DNA of 64,000 nt. Source: Streptomyces davaonensis JCM 4913. Its GTDB lineage: Bacteria > Actinomycetota > Actinomycetes > Streptomycetales > Streptomycetaceae. Position numbers and translations under genes: made by a program. The notes beneath the pieces were generated by a model. It ran no database searches. It saw only the letters and a list, made by a program, of their open reading frames with translations, and had not been told where the DNA came from. The stretch lies in contig NC_020504.1 of NCBI RefSeq assembly GCF_000349325.1, positions 434,001 through 498,000 of the forward strand, written 5' to 3'. This document shows positions 18,099 to 26,571 of this stretch, piece by piece; within the stretch, counting starts at the first letter, position 1, and the number at the start of each line of letters is the position of its first letter.

Positions 18099-19015
18099 GC
18101 ACCACCGCTTCCCACCCGACACTGTCCGAGGCAACTCCCAGCCCGGTGGAACCCTTGCCGCACCAACTGTTGGCCGCGCTGGCCCTGCACCGGATGGCCA
18201 CCACACAACAACTCCATGAGCTCCTGCGGCCCGGCGTGGCACGCCAGATCGTCGCTACGCCGCTGAGCAAGCTGCGCCGCGCCGGCCTGGTGGACTGCAT
18301 TGTGCTGCCGCAGTCCAGCGGGCTGCGGGCCTGGTACCTCACCAGCGAAGGCGCCCGCCTCACCCGCGACTGGCCCGGCCTGCGCGGCCGGCCCCCCTAC
18401 CCGGTCACCTCGGCGGCAGCCGCCTCACTGAAGACGCCGCACACACTGACCGTGGTCCGCACCCATCTCGCCTTCGTCGCCGACGCCCGCCGCCGGGGCG
18501 ACGAACACGGCCACCTGGACTGGACGCCCGAGGTCTCCCACCCGATCGGCGACAGCGAGAAGCTCATCGCGGACGCCGTCATGCACTACACCCTCATCGA
18601 CGACCAGGAGCGCACCAAGCTGCGGGCCTTCATCGAGGTCGACCGCTCCACCATGAGCAGCGAACGCCTCGCTGCCAAACTCATCGACTACGCCCGCCTG
18701 TGGTCCTACGAGCCGCAGCACATCGGACGCCGGCACACCCTCAGGCACCAGGCAGGCACCGGCGCGATATGGCTGCGCTGGTACCCCGTCTTCCCCCGCG
18801 TGCTGTTCGTCCTCACCGGAGCCTCCCGGTACGTCCTTCACAACCGCATCAAAGACCTTCAGGCCATGGCCGCCCAGCACCCCCTCGTCGCCGCCCTCGC
18901 ACGCGAAGTGCCGCTGGCGGCAGCCGTGCTGGAAGACCTCGAAGAACACGCGCCCACCGCCGACGTATGGGCACCCCTGGCCGGCGGCCAACCCCGGCCC
19001 TGGACCGACCTGTAG
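18095..19015 (+). CDS. Replic_Relax family protein
   Basis: 306 residues from ATG 18095, overlapping the coupling-ATPase stop (ATGA). The N-terminal region is a winged helix (LLAALALHRMATTQQLHELL, then KLRRAGLVDC and WYLTSEGARL), and a nuclease-like core follows (TPEVSHPI, KLIADAVMHY, FIEVDRSTMSSERLAAKL). The replication-relaxation family is consistently found next to VirD4-like genes in actinobacterial mobile elements and is thought to handle or nick the transferred DNA. It may serve as the relaxase or a mobilisation accessory here, since no other relaxase is visible. Confidence 0.8.
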   Translation: MSTTASHPTLSEATPSPVEPLPHQLLAALALHRMATTQQLHELLRPGVARQIVATPLSKLRRAGLVDCIVLPQSSGLRAWYLTSEGARLTRDWPGLRGRPPYPVTSAAAASLKTPHTLTVVRTHLAFVADARRRGDEHGHLDWTPEVSHPIGDSEKLIADAVMHYTLIDDQERTKLRAFIEVDRSTMSSERLAAKLIDYARLWSYEPQHIGRRHTLRHQAGTGAIWLRWYPVFPRVLFVLTGASRYVLHNRIKDLQAMAAQHPLVAALAREVPLAAAVLEDLEEHAPTADVWAPLAGGQPRPWTDL

Positions 19016-19179
19016 GAGCACACCTGTGCTCCAGCGAAGGCCGTCAGCCGGCGAGCCCGCTGTCCGTGAACGGACCTGCCACCTGAGCGGGCCTCACGCC
19101 CGCCCGGTGACGGCCCTGGTGAGGTCTGGCCGGGACGAGGCCGCACCACAGCGTTGCCGACACACCGGAAATCTCCCCG

Positions 19180-19235
19180 AACCCATTGAACTTTGCTTAC
19201 GCGAAGCATTAGCTTACTGTTCGCATCGCGCATCA
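19180..19235 (+). promoter_or_regulatory. AT-richer repeat block ahead of the last transfer genes
   Basis: Between the Replic_Relax gene and the 75-residue gene lies a 265-bp gap with one AT-richer stretch. It contains GCTTAC twice (around 19,195 and 19,214) and a small GCTT/AAGC inverted repeat between them, a pattern fitting a promoter with an operator. It suggests that genes from 19,281 onward have their own control. I could not recognise a specific regulator site. Confidence 0.4.
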
Positions 19236-19280
19236 CCACAGCCAAATCCCTCGCATGACCATCGCTTTGGGAGATCAGAG

Positions 19281-19508
19281 ATGAACTCTGATGCACGATT
19301 ACTTCGCATCCACAACGACTGTCCGGGCGCGACATGGCCCCCAGGGACCCTCTGCGTCTTTCACCTCGGGGACGCCTGGGTCCTCAGGGCCGCCGTCGAC
19401 TTCGGCCTGGGCGACCTCGTCCTCGTACGCCACCGGTTCCCCGACCAGCACGTCACCCTCGACGGCGACGTCATCACCGTCTGGCCCCGCCCCCGGGAGG
19501 CACCATGA
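19281..19508 (+). CDS. small soluble protein (75 aa)
   Basis: The ATG at 19281 follows GGGAG, 6 nt upstream. A compact beta-rich sequence (DCPGATWPPGTLCVFHLGD, ending ITVWPRPREAP) without membrane helix or known motif. Its stop overlaps the start of the lipoprotein gene (ATGA), so it is part of the same transcript. The function is unknown; a longer upstream reading frame exists but has no credible start. Confidence 0.55.
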   Translation: MNSDARLLRIHNDCPGATWPPGTLCVFHLGDAWVLRAAVDFGLGDLVLVRHRFPDQHVTLDGDVITVWPRPREAP

Positions 19509-20197
19509 CCCCGCGCCTCCTCCCCCCGGACCACCACCGCCCCCGCCCCGGCCATCGTCACGACGAAGGTCACGGCCAGAGCAATGACGGCGGGCGGCGC
19601 ACCACCCTCAATGCGTGGCGCCGCCGGGGCGGGACCGGCCTGCTGACGCGCCGGGCAGCGGCGGCGCTGGCCGTCGCGGCCTGCCTGGCCCTCGCCGCGG
19701 CCAGCTGCATCAGCCGCGACTTACAGGCCGCGGGCACCTCACACGCAGCCGCCTCCGCGGACGCCACCAGTACGCCCGACGCGCAACAGACGAATCAGGC
19801 GGCGCCACTGGCACAGATCCAGGGCCAGGACAGCCTCGTCCTCACGATCAGCTCGGCAACCCGCACGTCGAGCGGCATCCTCACCCTGCGCGGCACCCTC
19901 AAGAACACCGGGGACGGCACAGCCGTGGTTCCCGCCGCCCTGCGCGGCAACGAACACCACGTCGCCAGGAACGGCCAGTCCCTGGGCGGAGCCACCCTCG
20001 TGGACTTCACCGGCCGCAAGCGCTACTACGTGCTGCGCGACACCGAAGGACGGCCCCTGACCACAACCGGGCTGACGTCGCTGAAGTCCGCCGAAAGCGT
20101 CGCAGTGTTCATGCAGTTCCCGGCACCGCCCGCCACCACGGCCCAAGTCGACTTCCACCTGCCGCAGTTCGACACCGCCACCCTCCCGATCTCATGA
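19505..20197 (+). CDS. lipoprotein of the transfer operon
   Basis: 230 residues from ATG 19505 (ATGA overlap). A long basic N-terminus precedes a hydrophobic segment ending in the lipobox LALAAASC (Cys near residue 64), so the mature protein should be lipid-anchored outside the membrane. The exposed part is a beta-sandwich-like domain (SLVLTISSATRTSSGILTL, then YYVLRDTEGRPL) of the type seen in secreted immunoglobulin-like proteins. It may act in mating-pair contact or exclusion; this is inferred from location only. Confidence 0.65.
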   Translation: MTPRLLPPDHHRPRPGHRHDEGHGQSNDGGRRTTLNAWRRRGGTGLLTRRAAAALAVAACLALAAASCISRDLQAAGTSHAAASADATSTPDAQQTNQAAPLAQIQGQDSLVLTISSATRTSSGILTLRGTLKNTGDGTAVVPAALRGNEHHVARNGQSLGGATLVDFTGRKRYYVLRDTEGRPLTTTGLTSLKSAESVAVFMQFPAPPATTAQVDFHLPQFDTATLPIS

Positions 20198-22665
20198 GCG
20201 GCGCCATGGCCGCCCCCGCCTCTCACCGGCCGGCCCACTTACGCCGCGCACCGGCCGCCGTCCTGATCAGCGTGGGCCTGTTCCTGGGATCCCAGTGCCC
20301 GGCCACGGCCGCACCCAGCCCCGCCACCACCGACACCTCCCCGCCCCTCACCCTCGACCGCAACGACCCCGCCCTCGCCCTCGCCCTCGCCGACGGCGCC
20401 ACCCTCGCCGCCCCCAAAATCCTCGAACTCGACGTCACCCGCCTGGGCATCCAGCAGCTCATCGAAAACCGGCAGCCCGACCGGCGCAAGGACGAGACTG
20501 CTGCGCCCGCGCCGTCCGCGAGCGCGTCGGCCGGACAGAAGCCCGGCCGTGAACCGGACGAGGCCTCCTCCGCGCCGGCCTCCCCATCGCCGACGGCCAG
20601 CGCATCCCTGCTTCCCCCGGCTCCCTCACACAAGGCGCGCCCGACCGCCACGTCCTCGCCTGCTGCTGCCCCGGCGGTCGGTGTCCCCCTCCTGCGCACG
20701 GTCCTGGGCGCCGGTGCCCTGCTGGCAGCCCTGCTCACCGCACTCCTCGCGCTCCGCCTTCACCGACGTCGCTCACGCAAGACCCGGACGCACCTCCAGG
20801 CCTCACCGCTGGTGCAGGCCACCGACGAAACCGGAACAGTCCGCGCGGACATGGCCCGTCTGGACACGGCGCTGCGCACCCTGGCCCACCACCACAGCGC
20901 TCAGCACCCCGGCCAGGCACCTCCCGGCATACGGGCGGCACTCCTCACCACCGGCCACGTGCAGATACTCCCCCAGGACAAGAGGCTGGCCCCTCTGCCG
21001 CCCTTCACGCAGGGACCAGAACGCTGGTGGGCGCTGCCCAAGGAGGTGATCCTCCTCGACGAGGACGATGCCCGTGCCGTCCCCGCCCCCTACCCCGGCC
21101 TGGTCACCCTCGGCACGACCACGGACGGCGGTCTGCTCCTGCTCAACCTGGCGGCCCGCCCTGCCCTCCTGCTGGAGGGGAGCCCCGACCACGTCACCGA
21201 GGTGTGCGCCTCCCTCACCCTGGAAGCGGCGCTCAGTCCCTGGGCCGCCGACACAGAGGTCTGGGTCATCGGCTTCGCAGACGACCTCCCCCACGCCCTA
21301 CCAGGCCACCCCCTCACCCACCTGCCCCACGCCTCACCAGCACTGCGCCATCTCACCGAACGATTTCTCGAGATCCACCAACAACCCCCCGATGCCTGCC
21401 GGCGTCCCCTGCTGGTATGCGCGCCCACGCTCGGCTCCGACTCCGCGCAACAGCTCGCCCACCTCATCGCCACGAGCGGCCAAGCGGCCGTGACACTGAT
21501 CGCACCGGCCCGCACCGCCGCCGCGTACTTCCCCACCGCCGACATTCTGGACGCCACCCTCAGCGGGCGACAGCACCTGCACTCCGCAGACACCGACATC
21601 ACACTGCAACGCCTGACGCACGCGGACTACCGGCAGATCATCCACACCCTCACCGACGACCCAGCCGCACCCGACCCGCCAGCCGCCGACCCGCACACCA
21701 GCGGGCAGGCCAGGCCGCAGCCCACACCTCACCTTGCGCCCCCAGCGCACCCCACCGGCGACGGCCCCACACAGTCCGAACCCCCAGCCGACGAGGGCAC
21801 CGTCTTCCCGGCCCTACTGGCCGCCACCGGCCAGCCACCCGCCGGCATGCAACCACAAGAAGACCAGCGCAGCGGGTTGTGCGTACACGGACACCACTCA
21901 CCAGCGCCACAGCTCAGAGTCCTCGGCCCCGTCGACATGGACCGCGTGCCCACCACCGGCCACGGCCCCCGCCAGGCCCAGCTGGCCGCCCTGCTCTACT
22001 TCCGCCCCGGCCGCCACGCCGCATCACTGTGCACCGACATGGACCCGATCAGTCCCTGGACCAAACGCACCCTCAACGCCCGCCTCCAAGGCCTGCGCCG
22101 CGCGCTCGGCGACGACCCGGACGGCCACGCCTACGTCCCCCGCCGTCACCACGCCGACGACCCCTACCACCTCTCCCCCCACATCGCTTGCGACTGGACC
22201 CAGTTCCGCACCCTCACCGACCGCGCCCTCACCCAAGGCCCCGCCGCACTGACCGACCTCGAAGCCGCCCTCGCCCTCGTCCGCGGCCGGCCCTTCGGCA
22301 CCCACCCCCTGCCCTGGCAAGAACCCCATCAACAGGAAATGACCACCCGGATCATCGCCGTCGCCCACACCATCGCCACCCACCGCACACCCCCCGGCCT
22401 CCACCACGACCTCACCAAAGCCCGCCAAGCCATCGCCACCGGACTCGACATCGACAACACCGCCGAGATCCTCTACCGCGACTGGATGCGCGTCGAAGCC
22501 GCCGCCGGCAACCGCTCGGGCCTCCATACCGCCCTCACCCGCCTCCAGCACGTCAACGCCACGCTCGACTGCCCCCTGGAGAAGGAGACCGAAGACCTCG
22601 TCGACCACCTCCTGCACCACACCCGCGCCGATCCCACACCTCACCGGCCGGCACACGACCGATGA
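20194..22665 (+). CDS. membrane-anchored BTAD-type regulatory protein
   Basis: 823 residues from ATG 20194 (ATGA overlap). The order is: a signal-like helix (residues about 20-42), a Pro/Ser/Ala-rich stretch, a membrane helix (VLGAGALLAALLTALLALRL, about 168-188), a cytoplasmic domain of about 370 residues, and a SARP-like end. That end comprises a winged-helix segment (LRVLGPVDMD, about 575-655) and a helical BTAD region to the C-terminus. BTAD proteins are usually soluble activators; anchoring to the membrane suggests sensing of an outside or cell-contact signal. It overlaps the next, truncated, frame (ATGA). Confidence 0.7.
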   Translation: MSGAMAAPASHRPAHLRRAPAAVLISVGLFLGSQCPATAAPSPATTDTSPPLTLDRNDPALALALADGATLAAPKILELDVTRLGIQQLIENRQPDRRKDETAAPAPSASASAGQKPGREPDEASSAPASPSPTASASLLPPAPSHKARPTATSSPAAAPAVGVPLLRTVLGAGALLAALLTALLALRLHRRRSRKTRTHLQASPLVQATDETGTVRADMARLDTALRTLAHHHSAQHPGQAPPGIRAALLTTGHVQILPQDKRLAPLPPFTQGPERWWALPKEVILLDEDDARAVPAPYPGLVTLGTTTDGGLLLLNLAARPALLLEGSPDHVTEVCASLTLEAALSPWAADTEVWVIGFADDLPHALPGHPLTHLPHASPALRHLTERFLEIHQQPPDACRRPLLVCAPTLGSDSAQQLAHLIATSGQAAVTLIAPARTAAAYFPTADILDATLSGRQHLHSADTDITLQRLTHADYRQIIHTLTDDPAAPDPPAADPHTSGQARPQPTPHLAPPAHPTGDGPTQSEPPADEGTVFPALLAATGQPPAGMQPQEDQRSGLCVHGHHSPAPQLRVLGPVDMDRVPTTGHGPRQAQLAALLYFRPGRHAASLCTDMDPISPWTKRTLNARLQGLRRALGDDPDGHAYVPRRHHADDPYHLSPHIACDWTQFRTLTDRALTQGPAALTDLEAALALVRGRPFGTHPLPWQEPHQQEMTTRIIAVAHTIATHRTPPGLHHDLTKARQAIATGLDIDNTAEILYRDWMRVEAAAGNRSGLHTALTRLQHVNATLDCPLEKETEDLVDHLLHHTRADPTPHRPAHDR

Positions 22666-22740
22666 CCTCCCACACCACCACGCCACCAGGGCTCCCACCG
22701 CCCGGCGGCGCCAGCCGCGCATCAGCCCGGCGGCCCGCCC
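22662..22740 (+). pseudogene. 5' end of the next transfer-operon gene, cut off
   Basis: An ATG overlapping the BTAD gene stop (ATGA at 22662-22665) opens a frame reading MTSHTTTPPGLPPPGG. After about 26 codons it runs into the antisense of the cupin gene (from about 22,741) and then stops. The coupled start shows that the operon once continued; only this stub remains. Confidence 0.6.
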
Positions 22741-23017
22741 AGATTCTCTCGCTGCCGTTGAGGAACTCGAACTCTCCAGAGACCACGTAGAAGGCCTCAT
22801 CCTCTTTGGTGTGGATGTGCGGGACGTTGCCGTGGTCGGGCTCGATGAGGCCGTCCATGAAGGCGAGTGCGCCATCGGTCTGCTCGCCGGTCACCTTGAC
22901 CGCGAACGTTTCGTGACCGGTGAGCCGTACGACACCTCCGTCCTTGCGCACGACGAAGCCGTGGGCTGATGTCCAGACCGGGTCGTTCTTGTCGGGGAGC
23001 GGCAGTTCGAAAGTCAT
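22741..23017 (-). pseudogene. 3'-truncated cupin-domain protein
   Basis: From ATG 23017 the first about 92 residues are a typical cupin: PHIHTKEDEAFYVVSGEFEF carries the metal-binding His-x-His, Glu and the Gly of motif 1. The second cupin motif, which should supply the last metal His, is absent. After FLNGSERI the frame enters the antisense of the transfer operon and reads low-complexity sequence for about 60 codons. The break maps to about 22,741-22,745. It is almost certainly inactive. Confidence 0.75.
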
Positions 23018-23117
23018 GCTGTGACTCCTACTCGTGTGGTCTCCCGAGCGGTGCTATGGGTTCGGCTCGCTGCATCACGGGTGGCACCCGTTAGGCGCCC
23101 CTGGCCGAGGCTGCGTG

Positions 23118-24131
23118 TCAGACCAAGAGCTGACGGCGCAGCCATGCCACTCGGGCGGCGATGGCGTCCTGCGACATCACGGCATGAGGGACCACGACGT
23201 CGAACCCGTGGAACCCACCGGGCCACACGTGCAGTTCGAGGCGGCCGCCCGCCTGCCATATGCGGCTTGCGTAGGCGACGTCCTCGTCCCGGAACGTTTC
23301 GGCCGACCCGACGTCGATGAACGTGGACGGCAGGCCAGAGAGGTCTGCCGCACGGGAAGGCGCAGCGTACGGGGCCACGTCCGGTCCTCCGCGCACGCCG
23401 TCGCCGAGGAGCGCGTTCCATCCGGTCTCGTTCGAGGAGCTGTCCCAGATACCGACGCCGCGCATCTGCTGGGCAGAGGGCGAGTCATTGCGGTCATCGA
23501 GCATCGGCGACAGGAGCAGCTGGGCAAGGATTGCCGGGCCGTAGCGGTCGCGTGCCATCAAGGTGACACCTGCCGCGAGGCCGCCGCCGGCGCTCGCACC
23601 GCCGACGACGATGCGTTCAGGGTCGATGTTGAGCTCGTGGGCGTGATCCGATACCCACACCAGGCCCGCGTAGCAATCCTCGACGGGACCCGGGTGGGGT
23701 GTCTCGGGTGCGAGCCGGTACTCGACCGAAACCACGGCCATGCCCATCGGCTCGGTCAGGTTCAACATCTCGACCAGACCGAACCGGTTGTCTCCGACGA
23801 TCATGCCGCCGCCATGGATGTGGTAAAGCGCCGGGGTCGGGGTCGACGCGTGCTTCGGGAGACAGATCAGCAGCGAGATGTCCGGTTCCCCGTCCGGCCC
23901 TGGCACCGCCCGCTCCTCCACGCGGTAGGTGCCACCGCGCGAGAGGACTTCGTCGGTCGGGCTCTCCACCCCGGGGACGGGCTGGCGCATCTCAACGATG
24001 TTGTCCAAACGGTACGCGTCGGGGGAGCGCAGGCTGGTTAGGATCTCAAGGACGGGAGCGAGCTCCGGGTCGAAGGGCGGGGGCGGTCCGACCGGTTGGG
24101 CGGATGACTGGTCCGTGATTTGAGTGGTCAT
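23118..24131 (-). CDS. hormone-sensitive-lipase-type alpha/beta hydrolase
   Basis: 337 residues from ATG 24131. The family-IV esterase signature HGGG is present (YHIHGGGMIVGD), followed by VEYRLAPE and the nucleophile motif GASAGGGLAAG. The triad is completed by the Asp in STFIDVGSAETFRDE and the His in WPGGFHGFD. It is soluble, with no signal peptide, and probably hydrolyses short acyl or xenobiotic esters. It is followed by the truncated cupin gene on the same strand, so the two may once have been co-transcribed. Confidence 0.85.
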   Translation of the reverse strand: MTTQITDQSSAQPVGPPPPFDPELAPVLEILTSLRSPDAYRLDNIVEMRQPVPGVESPTDEVLSRGGTYRVEERAVPGPDGEPDISLLICLPKHASTPTPALYHIHGGGMIVGDNRFGLVEMLNLTEPMGMAVVSVEYRLAPETPHPGPVEDCYAGLVWVSDHAHELNIDPERIVVGGASAGGGLAAGVTLMARDRYGPAILAQLLLSPMLDDRNDSPSAQQMRGVGIWDSSSNETGWNALLGDGVRGGPDVAPYAAPSRAADLSGLPSTFIDVGSAETFRDEDVAYASRIWQAGGRLELHVWPGGFHGFDVVVPHAVMSQDAIAARVAWLRRQLLV

Positions 24132-24446
24132 GTGTTCTCCTTGCGGTAGTCGACTGGGTGTCTGCCTGCCCCAGCTCGCAGGTCATCGATAAATGTCACG
24201 TGGCCGATGAGGCCCGCCATCTGGTGGGGCAACCTGAGCGCTCGACACGTGAACTGGTAACGTGCAGTCCGTTTCAAGCCGCGCGGCGCCATCTTGGCGA
24301 CCAGGCAAGCGTCCGAAGCGCGGAGATGGCGTCATCGACGCGCTTCTCGGTGTTTCAGCAGCGTCTGAGAGTTCTCCTTGTGAAGGAGGGGGTTCCGCCG
24401 TCGGATCGAGCTGTTCGAGAGTGGCTATTCGGAGCCGGTGCCTTGC
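24132..24446. other. 315-bp intergenic gap
   Basis: This separates the esterase from the SDR gene, both transcribed leftwards, so it should hold the esterase promoter. I see no convincing gene, repeat or terminator. A short plus-strand frame (VFQQRLRVLLVKEGV) is not recognisable. Confidence 0.4.
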
Positions 24447-25232
24447 TCAGACGGTTCGGACAGTGCCGCCGTCAATAACGTACTCCGCGCCCACAATGGA
24501 TGAGGCTCGGTCCGAGACAAGGAAGCCGACCAGGTCCGCAACCTCTTCCGTCGTTGCGAACCTTCCGAGTGGAACCCCTCCGAGGGAATCCATCAGGCTC
24601 TGCTTCGCCTCCTCGCGGGTCAGTCCGTTGCCCTCGGCGAGCTGGTCGATGAAGCCCTCATACGCTCCGGTCCGAATCCCCCCGGGGCTGACAGCGTTTA
24701 CTCGCACTCCTCGTGGCGCCATTTCGTTCGCAAGACCCTTGCTGTACGTACGCAACGCACCCTTCGCTGACGCGTACGGCAACGTCGCGTCGTGCAGCGG
24801 CATCTGACGCTGGATCGACGTGACGTGGACAACTACTCCTGATCCGGCCTCCACCATTGCCGGCAGCAGCGCTCGATCCAGTCGGACAGCTCCCAAGACG
24901 TTCAGGTTGAGTTCCGCCAGCCAATGCTCCTCAGTCGCTGCCGCGAACCCGCCAGGCGGGGTTGACGACCCTCCGACAACGTGCACCAGGATGTCCAGCG
25001 CACCTCCCTCAGAGATCTTGGACACCACAACTTCTACACCGCCCACCGTGGAAGTGTCCGCCTCGATGAATCGGTCGGGGCGCTCGTAGCCGCCGGGCAT
25101 CGTGCGCGCCGTGGTCCACACGTCGGCACCCATCTCTCGCAGTCTCTCTACGACGGCCTTGCCCGAGCCCTTCGAACCGCCCGTGACCAGCGCCCGGCGA
25201 CCGTCGAGACGATCGCGATCTGAACTAGACAT
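24447..25232 (-). CDS. short-chain dehydrogenase/reductase
   Basis: 261 residues from ATG 25232 (GGAGAG upstream). It is a classical SDR: a glycine-rich nucleotide site [11 protein letters not shown] near the N-terminus, active-site Ser in VTSIQRQMP, and YASAKGAL supplying the Tyr-x-x-x-Lys pair. It would reduce or oxidise a carbonyl/alcohol with NAD(P)(H); the substrate is unknown. The family normally has TGxxxGxG and N-N-A-G; here the second is replaced by VVGGSS, so the coenzyme pocket is slightly unusual. Confidence 0.85.
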   Translation of the reverse strand: MSSSDRDRLDGRRALVTGGSKGSGKAVVERLREMGADVWTTARTMPGGYERPDRFIEADTSTVGGVEVVVSKISEGGALDILVHVVGGSSTPPGGFAAATEEHWLAELNLNVLGAVRLDRALLPAMVEAGSGVVVHVTSIQRQMPLHDATLPYASAKGALRTYSKGLANEMAPRGVRVNAVSPGGIRTGAYEGFIDQLAEGNGLTREEAKQSLMDSLGGVPLGRFATTEEVADLVGFLVSDRASSIVGAEYVIDGGTVRTV

Positions 25233-25270
25233 TCTTCTCTCCACTGAAGATCGAGGTGGTGCGGATTCGG

Positions 25271-25633
25271 TCAGGCTGGGTGGTTGGCGATGACGAGCTC
25301 GGCGACGAGGCCGTCCCGCAGCGCGAACCGGTAGTCGAGCTCGGCGACGCCCCCCGGGAAGGTGCCCTCGAGCCGCACGGTCACCACCCAGTGGGCGTCA
25401 TCGACGCGGTGAGCGCCGATCTGCTCGGTCGTGTACTCGAACTCGGACCCGGCGTCCCGCAGGAACGCGTAGGTCTCCTCTCGGCCGCGGAAGGTCTCGC
25501 CCTGGTCGACGATCACCGCATCCTCGGCGAGGAACGACGAGGCGGTGTCGGCGTCGCGGACGATATGGGCGGCGAAGAACTCGCGCACGGTGGCCGGGAG
25601 CAGATCGGACGGGAGATCGGTGTGCTGTGTCAT
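25271..25633 (-). CDS. SnoaL/NTF2-like protein
   Basis: 120 residues from ATG 25633. The pattern of an N-terminal helix ([28 protein letters not shown]), a conical beta-sheet ([28 protein letters not shown]) and a short length fits the SnoaL-like branch of the NTF2 fold, which includes polyketide cyclases, hydratases and non-enzymatic binders. The role is unknown. It is divergent from the MerR gene 78 bp away and probably controlled by it, and it lies 38 bp upstream of the SDR gene on the same strand. Confidence 0.75.
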   Translation of the reverse strand: MTQHTDLPSDLLPATVREFFAAHIVRDADTASSFLAEDAVIVDQGETFRGREETYAFLRDAGSEFEYTTEQIGAHRVDDAHWVVTVRLEGTFPGGVAELDYRFALRDGLVAELVIANHPA

Positions 25634-25674
25634 GAGCCCACCGTGTGACCTCACGGCGCGGGAGGGTCAAGCCG

Positions 25675-25705
25675 TGGACTCTCCCCCAGGGGGAGTGTTT
25701 AGAGT
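25675..25705 (+). promoter_or_regulatory. MerR-type promoter with 19-bp spacer and palindrome
   Basis: A -35-like TGGACT (25675-25680) and a -10-like TAGAGT (25700-25705) are separated by exactly 19 bp, the elongated spacing typical of MerR-regulated promoters. The spacer holds the inverted repeat CTCCCC-CAG-GGGGAG. The MerR ATG lies 7 nt after the -10 box, so this transcript would be leaderless or nearly so. Confidence 0.65.
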
Positions 25706-25711
25706 GACGGG

Positions 25712-26506
25712 ATGTTGACCATCGGGGAGTTCTCGCGGCTGACCCACTTGAGCGTCCGGACCCTGCGCCGGTATCACGAGGCGGCCCTGCTGGAACCTGC
25801 CGTGGTGGACGAGACCACCGGTTACCGCTACTACCGCGTCGACCAGATCCCGACCGCGCAGGTCATTCACCGGCTCCGCGAGCTCGACGTCCCCCTGAGC
25901 GATGTGCAGCAGATCCTGCGGACCCCCGACCCCGGTGTCCGCGCGGCCCTGGTCACAGACCACCTGCAACGCCTCGAGGACGCACTCGACCGCACCCGGG
26001 CCGCGGTCGTGTCGCTGCGCCGCCTGCTCCAGCCCGACCCCGCGCCGATCGACGTCGAGCTGCGTGCAGAGCCCGCCCGGACGGTCGCGGCCGTAGAGGC
26101 CGTAGTCGGGCATGGCGACATCGCGACCTGGTACGCAGGCGCGATGGCCGAATTGGAGGCGGCCGTCGGCGCCGCCGTGACCGGACCGCCGGGCGGCAGC
26201 TACGACAACGCCCTTTTCGAGCAGGAGCGCGGTCACGCGGTCGTCTACCTGCCGACCGCTGCACCACCTCGCACCGGACGCGTGCACCCCATGACTCTGC
26301 CGCCCGCGGAACTGGCCGTCACCACCCACATCGGCGAGCACGACGGCATCGAGGTCACGTACGGCGAACTCGGGACCTGGGTGGTGGAGAACGCGATGTC
26401 GGTGGCCGGGCCGGTGCGGGAGGTGTACGTTGTCGGCCCTCGTGACACAAGCGATCCCGCTGCATGGCGCACCGAGATCGGCTGGCCGGTCTTTCGTGTC
26501 ACCTGA
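25712..26506 (+). CDS. MerR-family regulator with effector-binding domain
   Basis: 264 residues from ATG 25712. The N-terminal MerR winged helix (LTIGEFSRLTHLSVRTLRRY, then GYRYYRVDQI) covers residues 1-70. A coiled-coil dimer helix follows (about 75-112), and then a GyrI/AraC-type effector pocket (about 125-264, with GGSYDNALFEQE and GTWVVENAM). It belongs to the drug- or ligand-sensing branch rather than the metal-sensing one, as no Cys cluster is present. It likely controls itself and the divergent SnoaL-SDR genes. Confidence 0.85.
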   Translation: MLTIGEFSRLTHLSVRTLRRYHEAALLEPAVVDETTGYRYYRVDQIPTAQVIHRLRELDVPLSDVQQILRTPDPGVRAALVTDHLQRLEDALDRTRAAVVSLRRLLQPDPAPIDVELRAEPARTVAAVEAVVGHGDIATWYAGAMAELEAAVGAAVTGPPGGSYDNALFEQERGHAVVYLPTAAPPRTGRVHPMTLPPAELAVTTHIGEHDGIEVTYGELGTWVVENAMSVAGPVREVYVVGPRDTSDPAAWRTEIGWPVFRVT

Positions 26507-26571
26507 AGCGGTCAGTGCGGTGCGGAGTCTTGGAACGACGGAGCGCACGCCTTAAGCCTCGCCTTTCACGA

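Noticed and set aside
23034..24041. 335-codon plus-strand frame opposite the esterase
   Set aside because: The minus strand encodes an intact HSL-type esterase with all catalytic motifs; the plus frame has none.
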